Shown piece after piece: positions 40,046 through 49,320 of a DNA stretch of 54,596 nt. The notes under the pieces were generated by a model. It saw nothing but the letters and a program-made list of their open reading frames with translations. It was not told the origin of the DNA and searched no databases. The stretch's first letter is position 1. Every line of letters begins with the position of its first letter. The position numbers and the translations under genes are program-made. The stretch is from Actinomycetes bacterium (GTDB lineage Bacteria > Actinomycetota > Acidimicrobiia > Acidimicrobiales > Ilumatobacteraceae), in the NCBI GenBank assembly GCA_027491335.1, contig JAIXWJ010000008.1, positions 1 through 54,596 of the forward strand, in the 5' to 3' direction.

Positions 40046-40945
40046 TCAGGCTCCGTACACCGGGGCGGGAGCCGGAGCTTCGCGGATCAGGTCGGCGACG
40101 ATGGATCCGACCTCGTGGGGCTCGAGGCGAGCGCCCTTGTCGAACACCTGACCGTGCTGCCAGCCATCGGCCACCGAGATCTGACCACCGGCGATTTCGA
40201 ACATCCGGCCGGAGACCTCGCACTGCGACGAACCGAGCCACACCACGAGCGGGCTGACGTTGGCCGGGTCCATGGCGTCGAAGCCGGAGTCGGGCTTCTT
40301 CATCATGTCGGCGAACGCTTCCTCGGTCATGCGACTGCGCGCCGACGGAGCGATGCCGTTCAGCTTGATGTTGTATCGACCGAGCTCGGCGGCACCGACG
40401 ATGGTGAAGGCCGCGATGCCGGCCTTGGCCGCGGAATAGTTCCCTTGCGAGACGCTGCCGAACAAGCCGGCGCCCGACGAGGTGGTGACCACGCGCGCAT
40501 CCACCGGGGTGCCGGCCTTGCTCATGGCGCGCCAATGGTCGATGGCGTGACGAACGGGGCAGAACATTCCCCGCAAATGCACCTTCATGACGGCGTCCCA
40601 TTCATCGACCGACATGTTGACGATCATCCGGTCACGCACGATTCCGGCGTTGCACACCAGAGTGTCGAGTCCACCGAAGGTGTCGATGGCTTGGCGGATC
40701 ATCCGACCGGCGCCGTCCCAGTCGCTCACGTCGTCACCGTTGACGATGGCCTCGCCACCCATCGCGCGGATCTCGGCCACCACCTCGGCGGCCGGACCCT
40801 CGTCGTGTCCCTCGCCCGTGAGGCTGGCGCCGACGTCGTTGACGACGACCTTGGCCCCTTCGGCGGCGAACGCCAAGGCGTGGGCTCGACCGAGACCTCG
40901 GCCGGCTCCGGTGATGATGACGACACGTCCGTCGCAGATACCCAT
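40046..40945 (-). CDS. SDR family oxidoreductase, MFE-2-like
   Basis: 299 residues. NAD-binding start VVIITGAGRGLGRAHALAFAAEGAKVVVNDVGAS, then VCNAGIVRDRMI and the catalytic SSGAGLFGSVSQGNYSAAKAG (Tyr-x3-Lys). The wording, especially VNDVG, NAGIxRD and NVSPLVVWLGS, is like the (3R)-hydroxyacyl-CoA dehydrogenase part of multifunctional enzyme 2 and actinobacterial steroid SDRs. It probably oxidises a hydroxyacyl-CoA. AGAGGA 9 nt before ATG 40945 supports this start over 40987. It ends 1 bp before the TetR gene. Confidence 0.87.
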   Translation of the reverse strand: MGICDGRVVIITGAGRGLGRAHALAFAAEGAKVVVNDVGASLTGEGHDEGPAAEVVAEIRAMGGEAIVNGDDVSDWDGAGRMIRQAIDTFGGLDTLVCNAGIVRDRMIVNMSVDEWDAVMKVHLRGMFCPVRHAIDHWRAMSKAGTPVDARVVTTSSGAGLFGSVSQGNYSAAKAGIAAFTIVGAAELGRYNIKLNGIAPSARSRMTEEAFADMMKKPDSGFDAMDPANVSPLVVWLGSSQCEVSGRMFEIAGGQISVADGWQHGQVFDKGARLEPHEVGSIVADLIREAPAPAPVYGA

Positions 40946-40970
40946 GATGATGTTTCCTCTCGTCGAATCG

Positions 40971-41819
40971 TCAGCAGGTGATGCCACCGTCGAGCACGAC
41001 GATGGAACCGGTCATGTATCGACCCTCGTCGGACGCGATGAAGGCGAACAGGTTGGCCATCTCGTCGGGCTCGGCCTGATCCATCGGGGTCATGATCTTG
41101 CCCATCAACTTGTAGTCGGCGTCGGGGGGAAGATTCATGAAGGAAGTGACGATGTTGGTATTGGTGCCACCGGGAGCGATGGCGTTCACGCGCACACCCT
41201 TGCCGCGGTACTCGTAGGCCAAGGCACGCGTGAGATTGACCACACCACCCTTGCTGGCGCAATACGCGGCGCTCCACGGCGCGCCCATGAGACCCGACGT
41301 GGACGCGGTGTTCACGATGACGCCGTCGATGCCGGTGGCCTCGTGCGTCTTCAACAAATGCGGAAGCGCGTATCGCGAGACGTAAAAGGTGCCGTTGAGG
41401 TTGACCGACACGATGCGGTCGAACCACTCGGGTGTTTCCTCGTGGCTGTTCGCGAAGTGTCCGATGCCGGCGATGTTGCACACGATGTCGAGACCGCCGA
41501 GCGCCTTGGCCGCCTTGTCGACGGTCTTTTGCACCGCGGTCGAATCGGTCACGTCGAGGTCGTAGGCCACGACGGTGGCACCGCTCTTGGCGGCGATCGT
41601 CTTGGTGATCTCGGCCGCCACTTCCTTGGCGCCGCGCAGGTCGGCGATGGCCAGATGGGCGCCCTCGGCGGCGAAGCGCAGAGCGGTGGCCCGACCGATG
41701 CCGGAACCGGCGCCGGTGATGAACACCCGCTTGCCCTTCAGGCGCTTGTAGATGGGCGCCGGCTTCACAGCGGGCTTCTTGGCGACGGCCTTCTTGATGG
41801 CTTTCTTGGCGGTACTCAT
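40971..41819 (-). CDS. SDR family oxidoreductase with Lys/Ala-rich N-terminus
   Basis: 282 residues. The first ~28 residues are a basic Lys/Ala/Pro stretch (AKKAIKKAVAKKPAVK) not found in ordinary SDRs. Then follow RVFITGAGSGIGRATALRFAAEG, DVTDSTAVQ, CNIAGIG and the catalytic YCASKGG, with Ser in NTASTSG, and the C-terminal GSIVVLDGG. A classical SDR, substrate unknown. Its start overlaps the acyl-CoA ligase stop by 4 bp. Confidence 0.87.
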   Translation of the reverse strand: MSTAKKAIKKAVAKKPAVKPAPIYKRLKGKRVFITGAGSGIGRATALRFAAEGAHLAIADLRGAKEVAAEITKTIAAKSGATVVAYDLDVTDSTAVQKTVDKAAKALGGLDIVCNIAGIGHFANSHEETPEWFDRIVSVNLNGTFYVSRYALPHLLKTHEATGIDGVIVNTASTSGLMGAPWSAAYCASKGGVVNLTRALAYEYRGKGVRVNAIAPGGTNTNIVTSFMNLPPDADYKLMGKIMTPMDQAEPDEMANLFAFIASDEGRYMTGSIVVLDGGITC

Positions 41820-43378
41820 GATGCTCCTCCGTACGTGACTCGTAGATCTTTCTTCAACACTTTTCCGCTGGGATTGCGGGGTAATGCCTCGACGACTTCC
41901 AGTTGCTCGGGAATCTTGTGCACCGACAACTGGGCGCCCTTCAGATAGGACACCATGTCACTCAAGGTCAACGTCGCCCCGGCTTTCAACACCACGACGG
42001 CACACGCGCGCTCACCACTGGCGGCGTCGGGCAAACCGATGACGGCCGCGTCGGCGATGGCGGGATGGGCGAACAACAGGTCCTCGATCTCCTTGGCCGA
42101 GATGTTCTCGCCCTTGCGAATGATGATGTCCTTCAGGCGACCGGTGATGCTGATGTATCCCTCGGCGTCGATGACTCCGAGGTCACCGGTGCGGAACCAA
42201 CCGTCCTCGTCGAACGCGTCGGCGTCGAGTTTCGAGTCCAGGTAGCCCATGCACACCTGTCCACCCTTCACTCGCAGTTCGCCCTCCACGCCCGCCGCGC
42301 ACTCGACGCCATCCATGACGGTTCGAATGGAAACGCCGGGGCAGGCCCGACCATCGGTGTTGGCCTTCTTGTCGTCGGGGTCGTCCACATGGACCATCGT
42401 GTTGATGGGGGACTCGGTGAGACCCCACCCTCCGATGAGCGGGGCTCCGAAGGCCTCCACCATCTCGGCGTTGAGCGTGCGGGGCTTGGGCGAGCCACCA
42501 CCGTTGAAGATGCGCACGTTCGGCAACAACTTCTCGCCCGCGGGCAACTGACGTTGGGCGTTCAAGTAAGTGAGCCAGAACACGGTTCCGGCACCGGCGC
42601 ACGTGCAGCCATGTTCGCCGAGCCAGCGCGGCGTGTTGGCGGGGTCGAAGGTCTCGACCATCAACAACTCCACGCCGGTCTCCATGGCGTTGAACAACCA
42701 GATCAGTCCGCCCACGTGCGTGATGGGGAACACCACCGCCGCCTTGTCGTCGGGGCCGACCTGCATGCTCCACTGCATGCCCAGATTCGCCGCACCCATG
42801 CTGGCGTCGCTGTGCTTGGCGCCCTTGGGATCCGCGGTGGTGCCGGAGGAATAGAACAACCAACGCAGCCCGCGCAGATCGGCGCGATAGGGGGGCAGGC
42901 CCACCGCGTCGGGGTCGGCCTCGGGCAGGTCGGGGTCGGCCACGATGATGCGCACGTCGCGACCGTTCGCTTCCACGACTTCGCGCGCCATCGGCGGAAA
43001 GTCGAAGCCGCGGAACACGCCCGGGACGATGAGCACCTTGCAGTCCGACTGCGCCGTGATGAACGAGATCTCGCGATGACGGTAGATGGGCAGGATCGGG
43101 TTCTGAATGGCGCCGAGTCGAGAGAGGGCTCCGGTGAGGATCAGCGACTCGAATCGTGAGGGAAGAATCCACGAGACGTTGGTGCCCTCTCCGACGCCGA
43201 TCTGCGATAGCCCGGCGGCCACCCGTTCGCAGCGGTTCTTGTACTCGCCGAAGGTCATCGATCGACCACGCTCGTCGAAGGCCATGCGCTTGTCGGGCGT
43301 GGTGACGGCCCGCTCGGAGATCAACTGCCAGAGGGTCTTGTCGGTGGTGTCGATGTTCGCGGAGAGATCACGGGGCAT
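41816..43378 (-). CDS. Acyl-CoA synthetase (AMP-forming ligase)
   Basis: 520 residues. It activates a carboxylic acid with ATP and CoA. Seen: the P-loop-like YSSGTTADPKGAKHSD, IGGWGLTESPINT, the hinge region DGWFRTGDLGVIDAEGYISITGRLKDIIIRKGENI and the C-terminal catalytic Lys in NPSGKVLKKDLR. It belongs with medium-chain or cyclic-acid FadD proteins. The acid is not predictable. Second gene of the operator-controlled unit, 16 bp after the alcohol dehydrogenase. Confidence 0.9.
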   Translation of the reverse strand: MPRDLSANIDTTDKTLWQLISERAVTTPDKRMAFDERGRSMTFGEYKNRCERVAAGLSQIGVGEGTNVSWILPSRFESLILTGALSRLGAIQNPILPIYRHREISFITAQSDCKVLIVPGVFRGFDFPPMAREVVEANGRDVRIIVADPDLPEADPDAVGLPPYRADLRGLRWLFYSSGTTADPKGAKHSDASMGAANLGMQWSMQVGPDDKAAVVFPITHVGGLIWLFNAMETGVELLMVETFDPANTPRWLGEHGCTCAGAGTVFWLTYLNAQRQLPAGEKLLPNVRIFNGGGSPKPRTLNAEMVEAFGAPLIGGWGLTESPINTMVHVDDPDDKKANTDGRACPGVSIRTVMDGVECAAGVEGELRVKGGQVCMGYLDSKLDADAFDEDGWFRTGDLGVIDAEGYISITGRLKDIIIRKGENISAKEIEDLLFAHPAIADAAVIGLPDAASGERACAVVVLKAGATLTLSDMVSYLKGAQLSVHKIPEQLEVVEALPRNPSGKVLKKDLRVTYGGAS

Positions 43379-43394
43379 GTTCGTCGACTCCGGT

Positions 43395-44498
43395 TCAGAA
43401 GGTGATGACGGCGCGGGCGACCGTTCCGCTTTCGAGACCGTGAACGGCGTCCTCCCAGTTTCCGATGGGGAACGTGGCGCTCACCAACTCGTCGAGCAAC
43501 ACCTCGCCGCGGCGATACAGATCGATGATGTAAGGAATGTCGCGCTGCGGGCTGATGCTTCCGTAGCGACATCCGATGATTCCGCGATCCACCTGGGTGA
43601 GGCGACCGTACAGACCCTTGAACTCGGCGGTCTGTCCGGCCACACCGATGACCACGACGGTTCCGCCCCAGTCGAGGCACTCGAGGGCGTTGTAGGTGAC
43701 GGCCGGATGCGCGACGCAGTCGAAAGCCCAGTTGACACCGCCGGCGTTGAACGGACCGCGGGGCATGTCGTCCTTGTACGGCATGATCTCGCCGACCGCG
43801 GCCACCAAGTCCTCACGGCGACCGTCGAGGAAGTGGGTGGCGCCGAACTGCTTGGCCAACGCTTCTTTCTCCATCACGGTGTCGACGGCGATGATGGTGG
43901 TGGCGCCTTGCACCTTGAGGGCCTGGATCACGTTCAGACCGACGCCACCGACGCCGAAGACGAGCGCCGACTGGCCCCGCTTCACGTTGGCGCGATTGAA
44001 CACCGCACCCATGCCGGTGACCACGCCGCAACCAACGAGGGCGGCCGAGGTGAGCGGAACATCCTTGGGGATCTTCACGCACTGCACGTCGCGCACGACG
44101 GTGCGCTCGGCGAACGCACTGGTGGCGGCGAAGTTGTAGATGGGCGCCCCGTCGAGGGTGAAGGGCTGGCTCCAGTTGGCCAGGGTGGAACGACACAGCG
44201 TGGGTCGGCCGTCCATGCAGAACTCGCAGAAGCCACACGCGGCCAAGGTGGCCACGATCACGTGGTCGCCGGCCTGCACGTGGGTGACGGCGTTGCCCAC
44301 TTGCGCGACGACGCCGGCCGCCTCGTGTCCGCAGACACCGGGCGAGGGAACGGGGTAGAGGCCGTTCATGTACGAGATGTCGCTGTGGCACAGGCCGGCG
44401 GCGGCGATCTCCACGATCACCTCGCGGGGTCCGGGCTCGCGCAGCGTCAATCCGTCGACCAGCGAGGTGGTCTTTCCGTCGTACACGATTCCCTTCAT
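43395..44498 (-). CDS. Zinc-dependent alcohol dehydrogenase
   Basis: 367 residues, MDR superfamily, class-III-like. Catalytic zinc ligands Cys and His are in LCHSDISYMNG and GVCGHEAAG; the structural-zinc cysteines are in ACGFCEFCMDGRPTLC; the nucleotide-binding loop is GVGGVGLNVIQ. It oxidises an alcohol to an aldehyde, perhaps with NAD or bound cofactor. ATG 44498 is chosen over GTG 44519: a G-rich ribosome-binding site (AAGGGGG) precedes it. The -10 TAGAGT (44538-44533) and the palindromic operator at 44557 stand upstream. First gene of a five-gene unit ending with tetR. Confidence 0.9.
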   Translation of the reverse strand: MKGIVYDGKTTSLVDGLTLREPGPREVIVEIAAAGLCHSDISYMNGLYPVPSPGVCGHEAAGVVAQVGNAVTHVQAGDHVIVATLAACGFCEFCMDGRPTLCRSTLANWSQPFTLDGAPIYNFAATSAFAERTVVRDVQCVKIPKDVPLTSAALVGCGVVTGMGAVFNRANVKRGQSALVFGVGGVGLNVIQALKVQGATTIIAVDTVMEKEALAKQFGATHFLDGRREDLVAAVGEIMPYKDDMPRGPFNAGGVNWAFDCVAHPAVTYNALECLDWGGTVVVIGVAGQTAEFKGLYGRLTQVDRGIIGCRYGSISPQRDIPYIIDLYRRGEVLLDELVSATFPIGNWEDAVHGLESGTVARAVITF

Positions 44499-44556
44499 GG
44501 GGCCCCCTTCAGCCGTCACGCGAACACCGGCGACTCTAGTGCAGGAGCCCCGAAAA

Positions 44557-44573
44557 TCTGACGGCCAGTCAGA
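44557..44573. promoter_or_regulatory. Palindromic operator TCTGAC-N5-GTCAGA, site 1
   Basis: TCTGAC-GGCCA-GTCAGA between the divergent alcohol dehydrogenase operon and the TauD-family gene. It lies about 19 bp upstream of the dehydrogenase -10 (44538-44533), in the -35 region, and 29 bp upstream of the TauD -10 (44603). It could control both directions. The same arms recur at 48220 and 54266. Confidence 0.72.
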
Positions 44574-44614
44574 ATCCGCCGAAGGCCTTTCTGGCTAGGG
44601 GGTATGTTGGCGAC

Positions 44615-45436
44615 ATGTCCGAAGTGAAGGTGTCCTCACAGGTGTCGGTGGAGCGACTGGACGGCGCCTTGGGAGCGGTGGTTCAGGGCCTGCGCGTGTC
44701 GGACTACAAAGATGACGAATTGCGAGAATTGGCCGATTCGTTGCTTCCGTGGTGGGACGAACGGCTGGTCCTGTTCTTCCCCGGAGCTCACTTCTCACCC
44801 TTGGATCAATCGCGACTGGCCCATTGTTTCGGTAGCAAGGTGGCGGCCACCACCGAAACGGCTTCGGAGAATCGCAACATCCCCACCTTGCGCGACGAGG
44901 GGTTTCCCGAGATCCTCGTGATCGATTCCCACACTCCGGGTTTCAACCCGTTCGTCACCGCGGTGTGGCACACCGACGTGCCGTTCATCGAACATCCCCC
45001 GAAGGCGTCGTTGTTCTATTGCGAGATCGCCGCCGTCGGAGCGGGCGACACCATGTGGAACAACCAGATCGCGGCGTACGGACGACTGAGTCCGCCGATG
45101 CAACGCCTCGTCGACGATCTCGAGGTGGTCATGGGTTCCTTGCCGCAGACGGGGTCGTTCGTCCATCCGTTCGTGCGACGTCATCACGCCACGGGTGAGA
45201 AGTCGATCTTCGCGAATCGAGGTTGGACCCGCAGCATCGTCGGCATGAGCGAGGTCGAGAGCAAACACGTGCTCGAAGCGGTCTTCGCCATCTCCGAACG
45301 TCCCGAGAACGTCGTTCGTTGGAAGTGGACGAGCGGTGACGGTGTCTTGTGGGACAACCGCTACACGATGCATTACGCGGTGGCGGACTACGGCACCCAG
45401 CATCGTCGGGTGCGTCGCGCCACCATCTACGACTGA
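44615..45436 (+). CDS. TauD/TfdA family Fe(II)/2-oxoglutarate dioxygenase
   Basis: 273 residues. The iron site is visible as HTDVPF (His-x-Asp) and the distal His in RYTMHYAVADY; the 2-oxoglutarate-binding Arg is in HRRVRRATIYD. The fold and DNRYTMHYA ending are those of the taurine/2,4-D dioxygenase family, which oxidatively cleaves C-S, C-O or C-C substrates. The substrate is unknown. TATGTT (44603-44608) lies 7 nt before the ATG, with operator site 1 further upstream, so it should respond together with the adjacent catabolic operon. Confidence 0.87.
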   Translation: MSEVKVSSQVSVERLDGALGAVVQGLRVSDYKDDELRELADSLLPWWDERLVLFFPGAHFSPLDQSRLAHCFGSKVAATTETASENRNIPTLRDEGFPEILVIDSHTPGFNPFVTAVWHTDVPFIEHPPKASLFYCEIAAVGAGDTMWNNQIAAYGRLSPPMQRLVDDLEVVMGSLPQTGSFVHPFVRRHHATGEKSIFANRGWTRSIVGMSEVESKHVLEAVFAISERPENVVRWKWTSGDGVLWDNRYTMHYAVADYGTQHRRVRRATIYD

Positions 45437-45453
45437 GTTCTCTCGAAAGAGGG

Positions 45454-46986
45454 TTACTTCAGTCGTTCGCGCAGTTCGAACTTCAGCACCTTCCCGCTGG
45501 CGTTCAGGGGCAAGGCATCCACGAACGTGATCCCGCGGGGCACTTTGTAGTTGGCCATTCGGGCCCGCGACCACTCGATGATTTCGTCGGCGTCGCACGA
45601 CCGGTCCGCGCGACGGACCACGAACGCGTGTCCCACTTCGCCCATTCGCTCGTCGGGCCGACCGACCACGGCCACCTGCGCCACCCCCGGATGTCCGAGG
45701 AGAGCGTTCTCGATCTCGGCGGGGTACGCGTTGAAGCCGCCGACGATGAACATGTCCTTCAGGCGGTCGGTGATGGCGAGATACCCACGTTCGTTCATGA
45801 TGCCGATGTCACCGGTGTGCAGCCATCCGTTCTCGTCGATGGTGTCCGCGGTGGCGGCGGGATCGGCGAAGTATCCGGGCATCACGTTGTAGCCGCGGCA
45901 CACGATCTCGCCGGCCGTTCCGCGTGGCACCTCGATGTTGTTCTCGTCCACCACGCGCACCTCGACGTCGGTGATGGCCCGACCACTGGTGGACGAGATG
46001 GTTTCGGGATCATCGTCGACGCGGCACATCGTGATGGTGCCGGTGGACTCGGTGAGTCCGTACGCGGTGAGGATCACGCGGAACGACAGCTCCTCGCGCA
46101 TGCGCCGGATCATCTCCACGGGGACCGCGGCTGCTCCGGTGACCGCCAGTCGCAACGACGAGAGGTCGAAAGAATCCCGTTCCGGGTGGTTCAGGATGCT
46201 GAGGTACAACGTGGGCGGTCCGGGGAGCGCGGTGATGCGTTCGGTGTTGACCATGTGCAGAACGGTGGGAACGTCGAACACCGCCAAGGGCAGCATCGTC
46301 GCACCACGCAACAAGCACGCCAAGAATCCGGCCTTGTAACCGAACGTGTGGAAGAAAGGATTGACGATGAGGTAGCGATCCTCGTCGCCGAGACCAACGA
46401 TCTCCGACCATTCGAGGAAGACCCGAATCGTTTGGTCGTGCCGAGACATCACGCCCTTGGGGCGACCGGTGGTGCCGGACGTGAAGATGATGTCGCACAG
46501 ATCCTCGGGTCGCACGGCGGCCTCGCGCTCGGCGAGAGTCGTCGTCGGTACGTGAAGCCCGGCGTCGACGAAATCGATCCAGGATGATCCGGCGATGTCG
46601 ACGACGTGACGCAACGTTGGCATGGGGTGCTCGCTCACCTCGGATGCGTAGTCGATGCCGAGGAAGCCGTTCGCGACGAACAGAAACGATGCACCACTGC
46701 GCTCGATCACGTAGGCGGCCTCGGCCCCCTTGAAGCGGGTGTTGATGGGCACGAGCACGCCACCCACCATCTGCGCACCGAGGGCGGCGAACATCCACTC
46801 CGGCGAATTCGGCGCCCACACGGCCACCCGGTCGTGAGGCCGAAGACCGAGTGCGACGAACGATCGTGCGCACCGTTCGATCTCGCGAACGAGCTCGGAG
46901 AACGTCCAACGACGATCGCCGTCGACCAACGCTTCACGGTCGCCGGACTCGGCGGCCGCCCGCACGACCTGCGGGATGGTGAGCAC
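45454..46986 (-). CDS. Acyl-CoA synthetase, FadD3-like
   Basis: 510 residues. Motifs: FTSGTTGRPKGVMSRHDQ, NPFFHTFGYKAGFLACLLRGAT, LPGPPTLYLSILNHP, TAYGLTESTG, DGWLHTGD-type ENGWLHTGDIGIM and the catalytic Lys in NASGKVLKFELRE. The wording around the acyl pocket closely follows mycobacterial FadD3, the ligase for the steroid C/D-ring propanoate (HIP), more than generic fatty-acid ligases. This is by recall, not a search. It follows the amidohydrolase gene after 2 bp and shares its operator-controlled promoter. Confidence 0.9.
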   Translation of the reverse strand: MLTIPQVVRAAAESGDREALVDGDRRWTFSELVREIERCARSFVALGLRPHDRVAVWAPNSPEWMFAALGAQMVGGVLVPINTRFKGAEAAYVIERSGASFLFVANGFLGIDYASEVSEHPMPTLRHVVDIAGSSWIDFVDAGLHVPTTTLAEREAAVRPEDLCDIIFTSGTTGRPKGVMSRHDQTIRVFLEWSEIVGLGDEDRYLIVNPFFHTFGYKAGFLACLLRGATMLPLAVFDVPTVLHMVNTERITALPGPPTLYLSILNHPERDSFDLSSLRLAVTGAAAVPVEMIRRMREELSFRVILTAYGLTESTGTITMCRVDDDPETISSTSGRAITDVEVRVVDENNIEVPRGTAGEIVCRGYNVMPGYFADPAATADTIDENGWLHTGDIGIMNERGYLAITDRLKDMFIVGGFNAYPAEIENALLGHPGVAQVAVVGRPDERMGEVGHAFVVRRADRSCDADEIIEWSRARMANYKVPRGITFVDALPLNASGKVLKFELRERLK

Positions 46987-46988
46987 GA

Positions 46989-48197
46989 TTACTTGAGGTG
47001 CGTGATGCCGAGCATCTTGATGGCGTTGCCGCGCATCACCTTGTAGACCTGCTCATCGGTGAGACCGACGGTCTGCTCGTGCGCGATCTTGGCCGTGTGC
47101 GGCCAGGTGGAGTCCGAGTGCGGGTAGTCGCACTCGTAGGTGACGTTGTCCTCGCCGATCTCGACGAGCGAACGCAGACCGTGCGGATCGTCGAAGAAGC
47201 ATCCGTACACGTGCTTCTTGAACAACTCGCTCGGCGGCTCGAGCACCTTGTCGGCGATGCCACCCCAACCCCGGTTGTCCTCCCACACGCGGTCGGCGCG
47301 CTCGAGGATGTAGGGGATCCAGCCGATCTGGCCCTCGCTGTAGGCGATCTTCAGGTCGGGGAACTGAGTGAAGTGACCGCTCATCAACCAGTCCACCATG
47401 CTGAAGCAGCAGTTGGCGAAGGTGAGCGTGGAACCCACGGCGGCCGGCGCGTCGGGTGACGTGCTGGGCATCTTGGAACCGGAACCGATGTGCATGCAGA
47501 TGACGGTGCCGGTGTCGTTGCAGGCCTCGAAGAAGGGCAACCAGTAGCCGTCGGCATCGTGGATGCTGGGCAAGTTGAGGTTCGAGGGAATCTCGCTGAA
47601 GGCCACGGCGCGGAAACCACGAGCGGCGTTGCGACGAATCTCGTCGGCGGCGGCCTGCGGATCCCACAGCGGAATCAAGCCCAACGGCAACATGCGTCCA
47701 CCGGACTCACCGCACCATTCGTCGTGCATCCAGTCGTTGTAGGCGTGCACGCCGAGCATGGCGAGTTCCTTGTCCTGGGCCTCGTAGAAGGTCTGGCCAC
47801 AGAAACGCGGGAACGTGGGGAAGCACAGTGACGCTTCGATGCCCGCGACGTCCATGTCTTCGAGACGTTCCTTCAACTTGTAGCTGCCCTGACGCATCTC
47901 GTCGTAGGTGATGCCGGTGACGGTGACCTCGTCGCGCTCGAAACCCACGGCGGTGTCGAGACGCGTCAGCGGGCGACGCAGGTCCTCGTAGAACCACCAG
48001 TCGGCCAAGGGGCCCTCTTCGCCCTTCTCGCCGGGGATGGCCGTGAACTTGCCACCGATGAACGTCATCTCCTTGACGGGGAGGCGCTCGATGCGCGGGC
48101 CCACGTCGTGGTACTTCTTCGGAAGACGGTCGGTCCAGACCGTGGCGGGCTCGGTGACGTGGTCATCGACGGAAATGATCTTGGGCAGTTCGCGCAT
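46989..48197 (-). CDS. Amidohydrolase family (PF04909-type) protein
   Basis: 402 residues. It starts ISVDDHVTEPATVWTDRLP, has CMHIGSGSKMPSTSPDAPAAV and SGHFTQFPDLKIAYSEGQIGWIPYILERAD and ends with ECDYPHSDSTWPHT, which supplies the last metal-site Asp. Members are decarboxylases or hydrolases, and this subgroup is common in actinobacterial catabolic clusters. The reaction is unknown. TACCCT (48210-48205) ends 8 nt before the ATG, and operator site 2 lies next to it. Lead gene of a pair with the FadD3-like ligase. Confidence 0.87.
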   Translation of the reverse strand: MRELPKIISVDDHVTEPATVWTDRLPKKYHDVGPRIERLPVKEMTFIGGKFTAIPGEKGEEGPLADWWFYEDLRRPLTRLDTAVGFERDEVTVTGITYDEMRQGSYKLKERLEDMDVAGIEASLCFPTFPRFCGQTFYEAQDKELAMLGVHAYNDWMHDEWCGESGGRMLPLGLIPLWDPQAAADEIRRNAARGFRAVAFSEIPSNLNLPSIHDADGYWLPFFEACNDTGTVICMHIGSGSKMPSTSPDAPAAVGSTLTFANCCFSMVDWLMSGHFTQFPDLKIAYSEGQIGWIPYILERADRVWEDNRGWGGIADKVLEPPSELFKKHVYGCFFDDPHGLRSLVEIGEDNVTYECDYPHSDSTWPHTAKIAHEQTVGLTDEQVYKVMRGNAIKMLGITHLK

Positions 48198-48219
48198 GAA
48201 TGGGAGGGTAGCACCCGAA

Positions 48220-48236
48220 TCTGACGGTGTGTCAGA
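48220..48236. promoter_or_regulatory. Palindromic operator TCTGAC-N5-GTCAGA, site 2
   Basis: TCTGAC-GGTGT-GTCAGA. The arms extend perfectly to 9 bp (GAATCTGAC / GTCAGATTC, 48217-48239). The site lies 10 bp upstream of the amidohydrolase -10 (48210-48205), so a bound repressor would block the promoter. It is also 35 bp upstream of the -10 of the divergent LLM gene. Confidence 0.78.
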
Positions 48237-48282
48237 TTCTGCTCATGATCGGTGTGAGCAGGGCCGGGAGTACTCTCGGACC

Positions 48283-49242
48283 ATGGCCGCCACCCCGTCC
48301 TCGAACCCTGCATCGAACCCTGCCACGACTCCTGCCACGACCCCTGCGACGACCCGCCGAATGACGGTGGGCGTGGCCCTGCCGCAAATGGCCGAGGGCC
48401 TCGACCGGGATCGTCTCGTGGCCTGGTGTCGGGGGGTCGACGACGGCCCGTTCTCCAGCCTGTCGGCCGGCGAACGCATCACGTTCCACAACCTCGATGG
48501 ATTCACCTTGTGCACCGCGGCCGCGGCATTGACCGAACGGGTACGCATTCTGGTGAACGTCGCGGTGTTGCCGTGGCACGCACCGGCATTGGTGGCCAAG
48601 GAACTCGCCTCGATGGACGTGGTGTCGGCCGGCCGCGTGGAGGTGGCGGTCGGTGTTGGAGGTCGTCAGCAGGACTACGCGGCGTTGGGTTCGCCGTTCG
48701 CCGGACGGCATCGTCGACTCGACGAGGCCGTGGTGGAGATGAAGCGATTGTGGGCCGGTGGCGCGGCCGCCGATGGCGAACGAGTGGGGCCGAGTCCGAT
48801 TCAGGCCGGTGGTCCGCCGATCATGGCGTCGGCGATGGGGCCCAAGTCGTTGGCTCGGGCGGCCAAGTGGGCGATCGGTGTGAGTGGTTTCACTCTTCTC
48901 GGCGACGCCAAGGAGGCGGCGAAACTCTTCCGCGCCACCGAGGCGGCGTGGACCGACGCCGGACGCACCGATGCTCCGCGTTTGGTGACCGGATCGTTCG
49001 TCGCGCTCGGCGACGGAGCGAAATCGACGTTGCAGAATTTCGCCGAGGCCTATTTGAAGGTGTTCTCGCCGGAGTTGGCCAAGGGACTTTCCGAAGCGAT
49101 GCCTCTGCACGACGCGTCGACGTTGGTCGATCTGCTCGACGCCGTCGAAGCGGCTGGCGCCGACGAATTCATCGTGGTGCCGGCCACCAGTGATCCGCGG
49201 ATGCTCGATCGGCTCACGGAAGTCGTGGCGAACCGCCGCTGA
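48283..49242 (+). CDS. LLM-class (F420-type) oxidoreductase with repeat-coded N-terminus
   Basis: 319 residues. The catalytic part begins at MTVGVALPQM (ATG 48361), with DVVSAGRVEVAVGVGGRQQDYAALG and IQAGGPPIMASAMGPKSLARA, typical of luciferase-like oxidoreductases. TACTCT (48271-48276) lies 7 nt before ATG 48283, so I place the start there. The extra 26 residues (SSNPASNPATTPATT...) come from 12-bp tandem repeats and look disordered. ATG 48361 is the conservative alternative. It is divergent from the amidohydrolase across operator site 2. Confidence 0.82.
   Translation: MAATPSSNPASNPATTPATTPATTRRMTVGVALPQMAEGLDRDRLVAWCRGVDDGPFSSLSAGERITFHNLDGFTLCTAAAALTERVRILVNVAVLPWHAPALVAKELASMDVVSAGRVEVAVGVGGRQQDYAALGSPFAGRHRRLDEAVVEMKRLWAGGAAADGERVGPSPIQAGGPPIMASAMGPKSLARAAKWAIGVSGFTLLGDAKEAAKLFRATEAAWTDAGRTDAPRLVTGSFVALGDGAKSTLQNFAEAYLKVFSPELAKGLSEAMPLHDASTLVDLLDAVEAAGADEFIVVPATSDPRMLDRLTEVVANRR
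48301..48355 (+). repeat. 12-bp tandem repeats at the 5' end of the LLM gene
   Basis: TCGAACCCTGCA/C occurs twice (48301-48324), then CTGCCACGACTC-type units occur three times (48320-48355). The units keep the frame and code for NPAS and PATT repeats. Confidence 0.8.
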
Positions 49243-49320
49243 CGAATCGAGCGCCGGACCCTCGACGACATCGCGGGGATGGCCGGGAACCGGAGATCGA
49301 GTTCGAGCGACTGATTCGGT

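Noticed and set aside
41816..43378. Assigning a specific substrate to the first acyl-CoA ligase, such as a named FadD paralogue.
   Set aside because: Its acyl-pocket sequence does not match any paralogue I can recall well enough. Only the second ligase (45454-46986) resembles FadD3.
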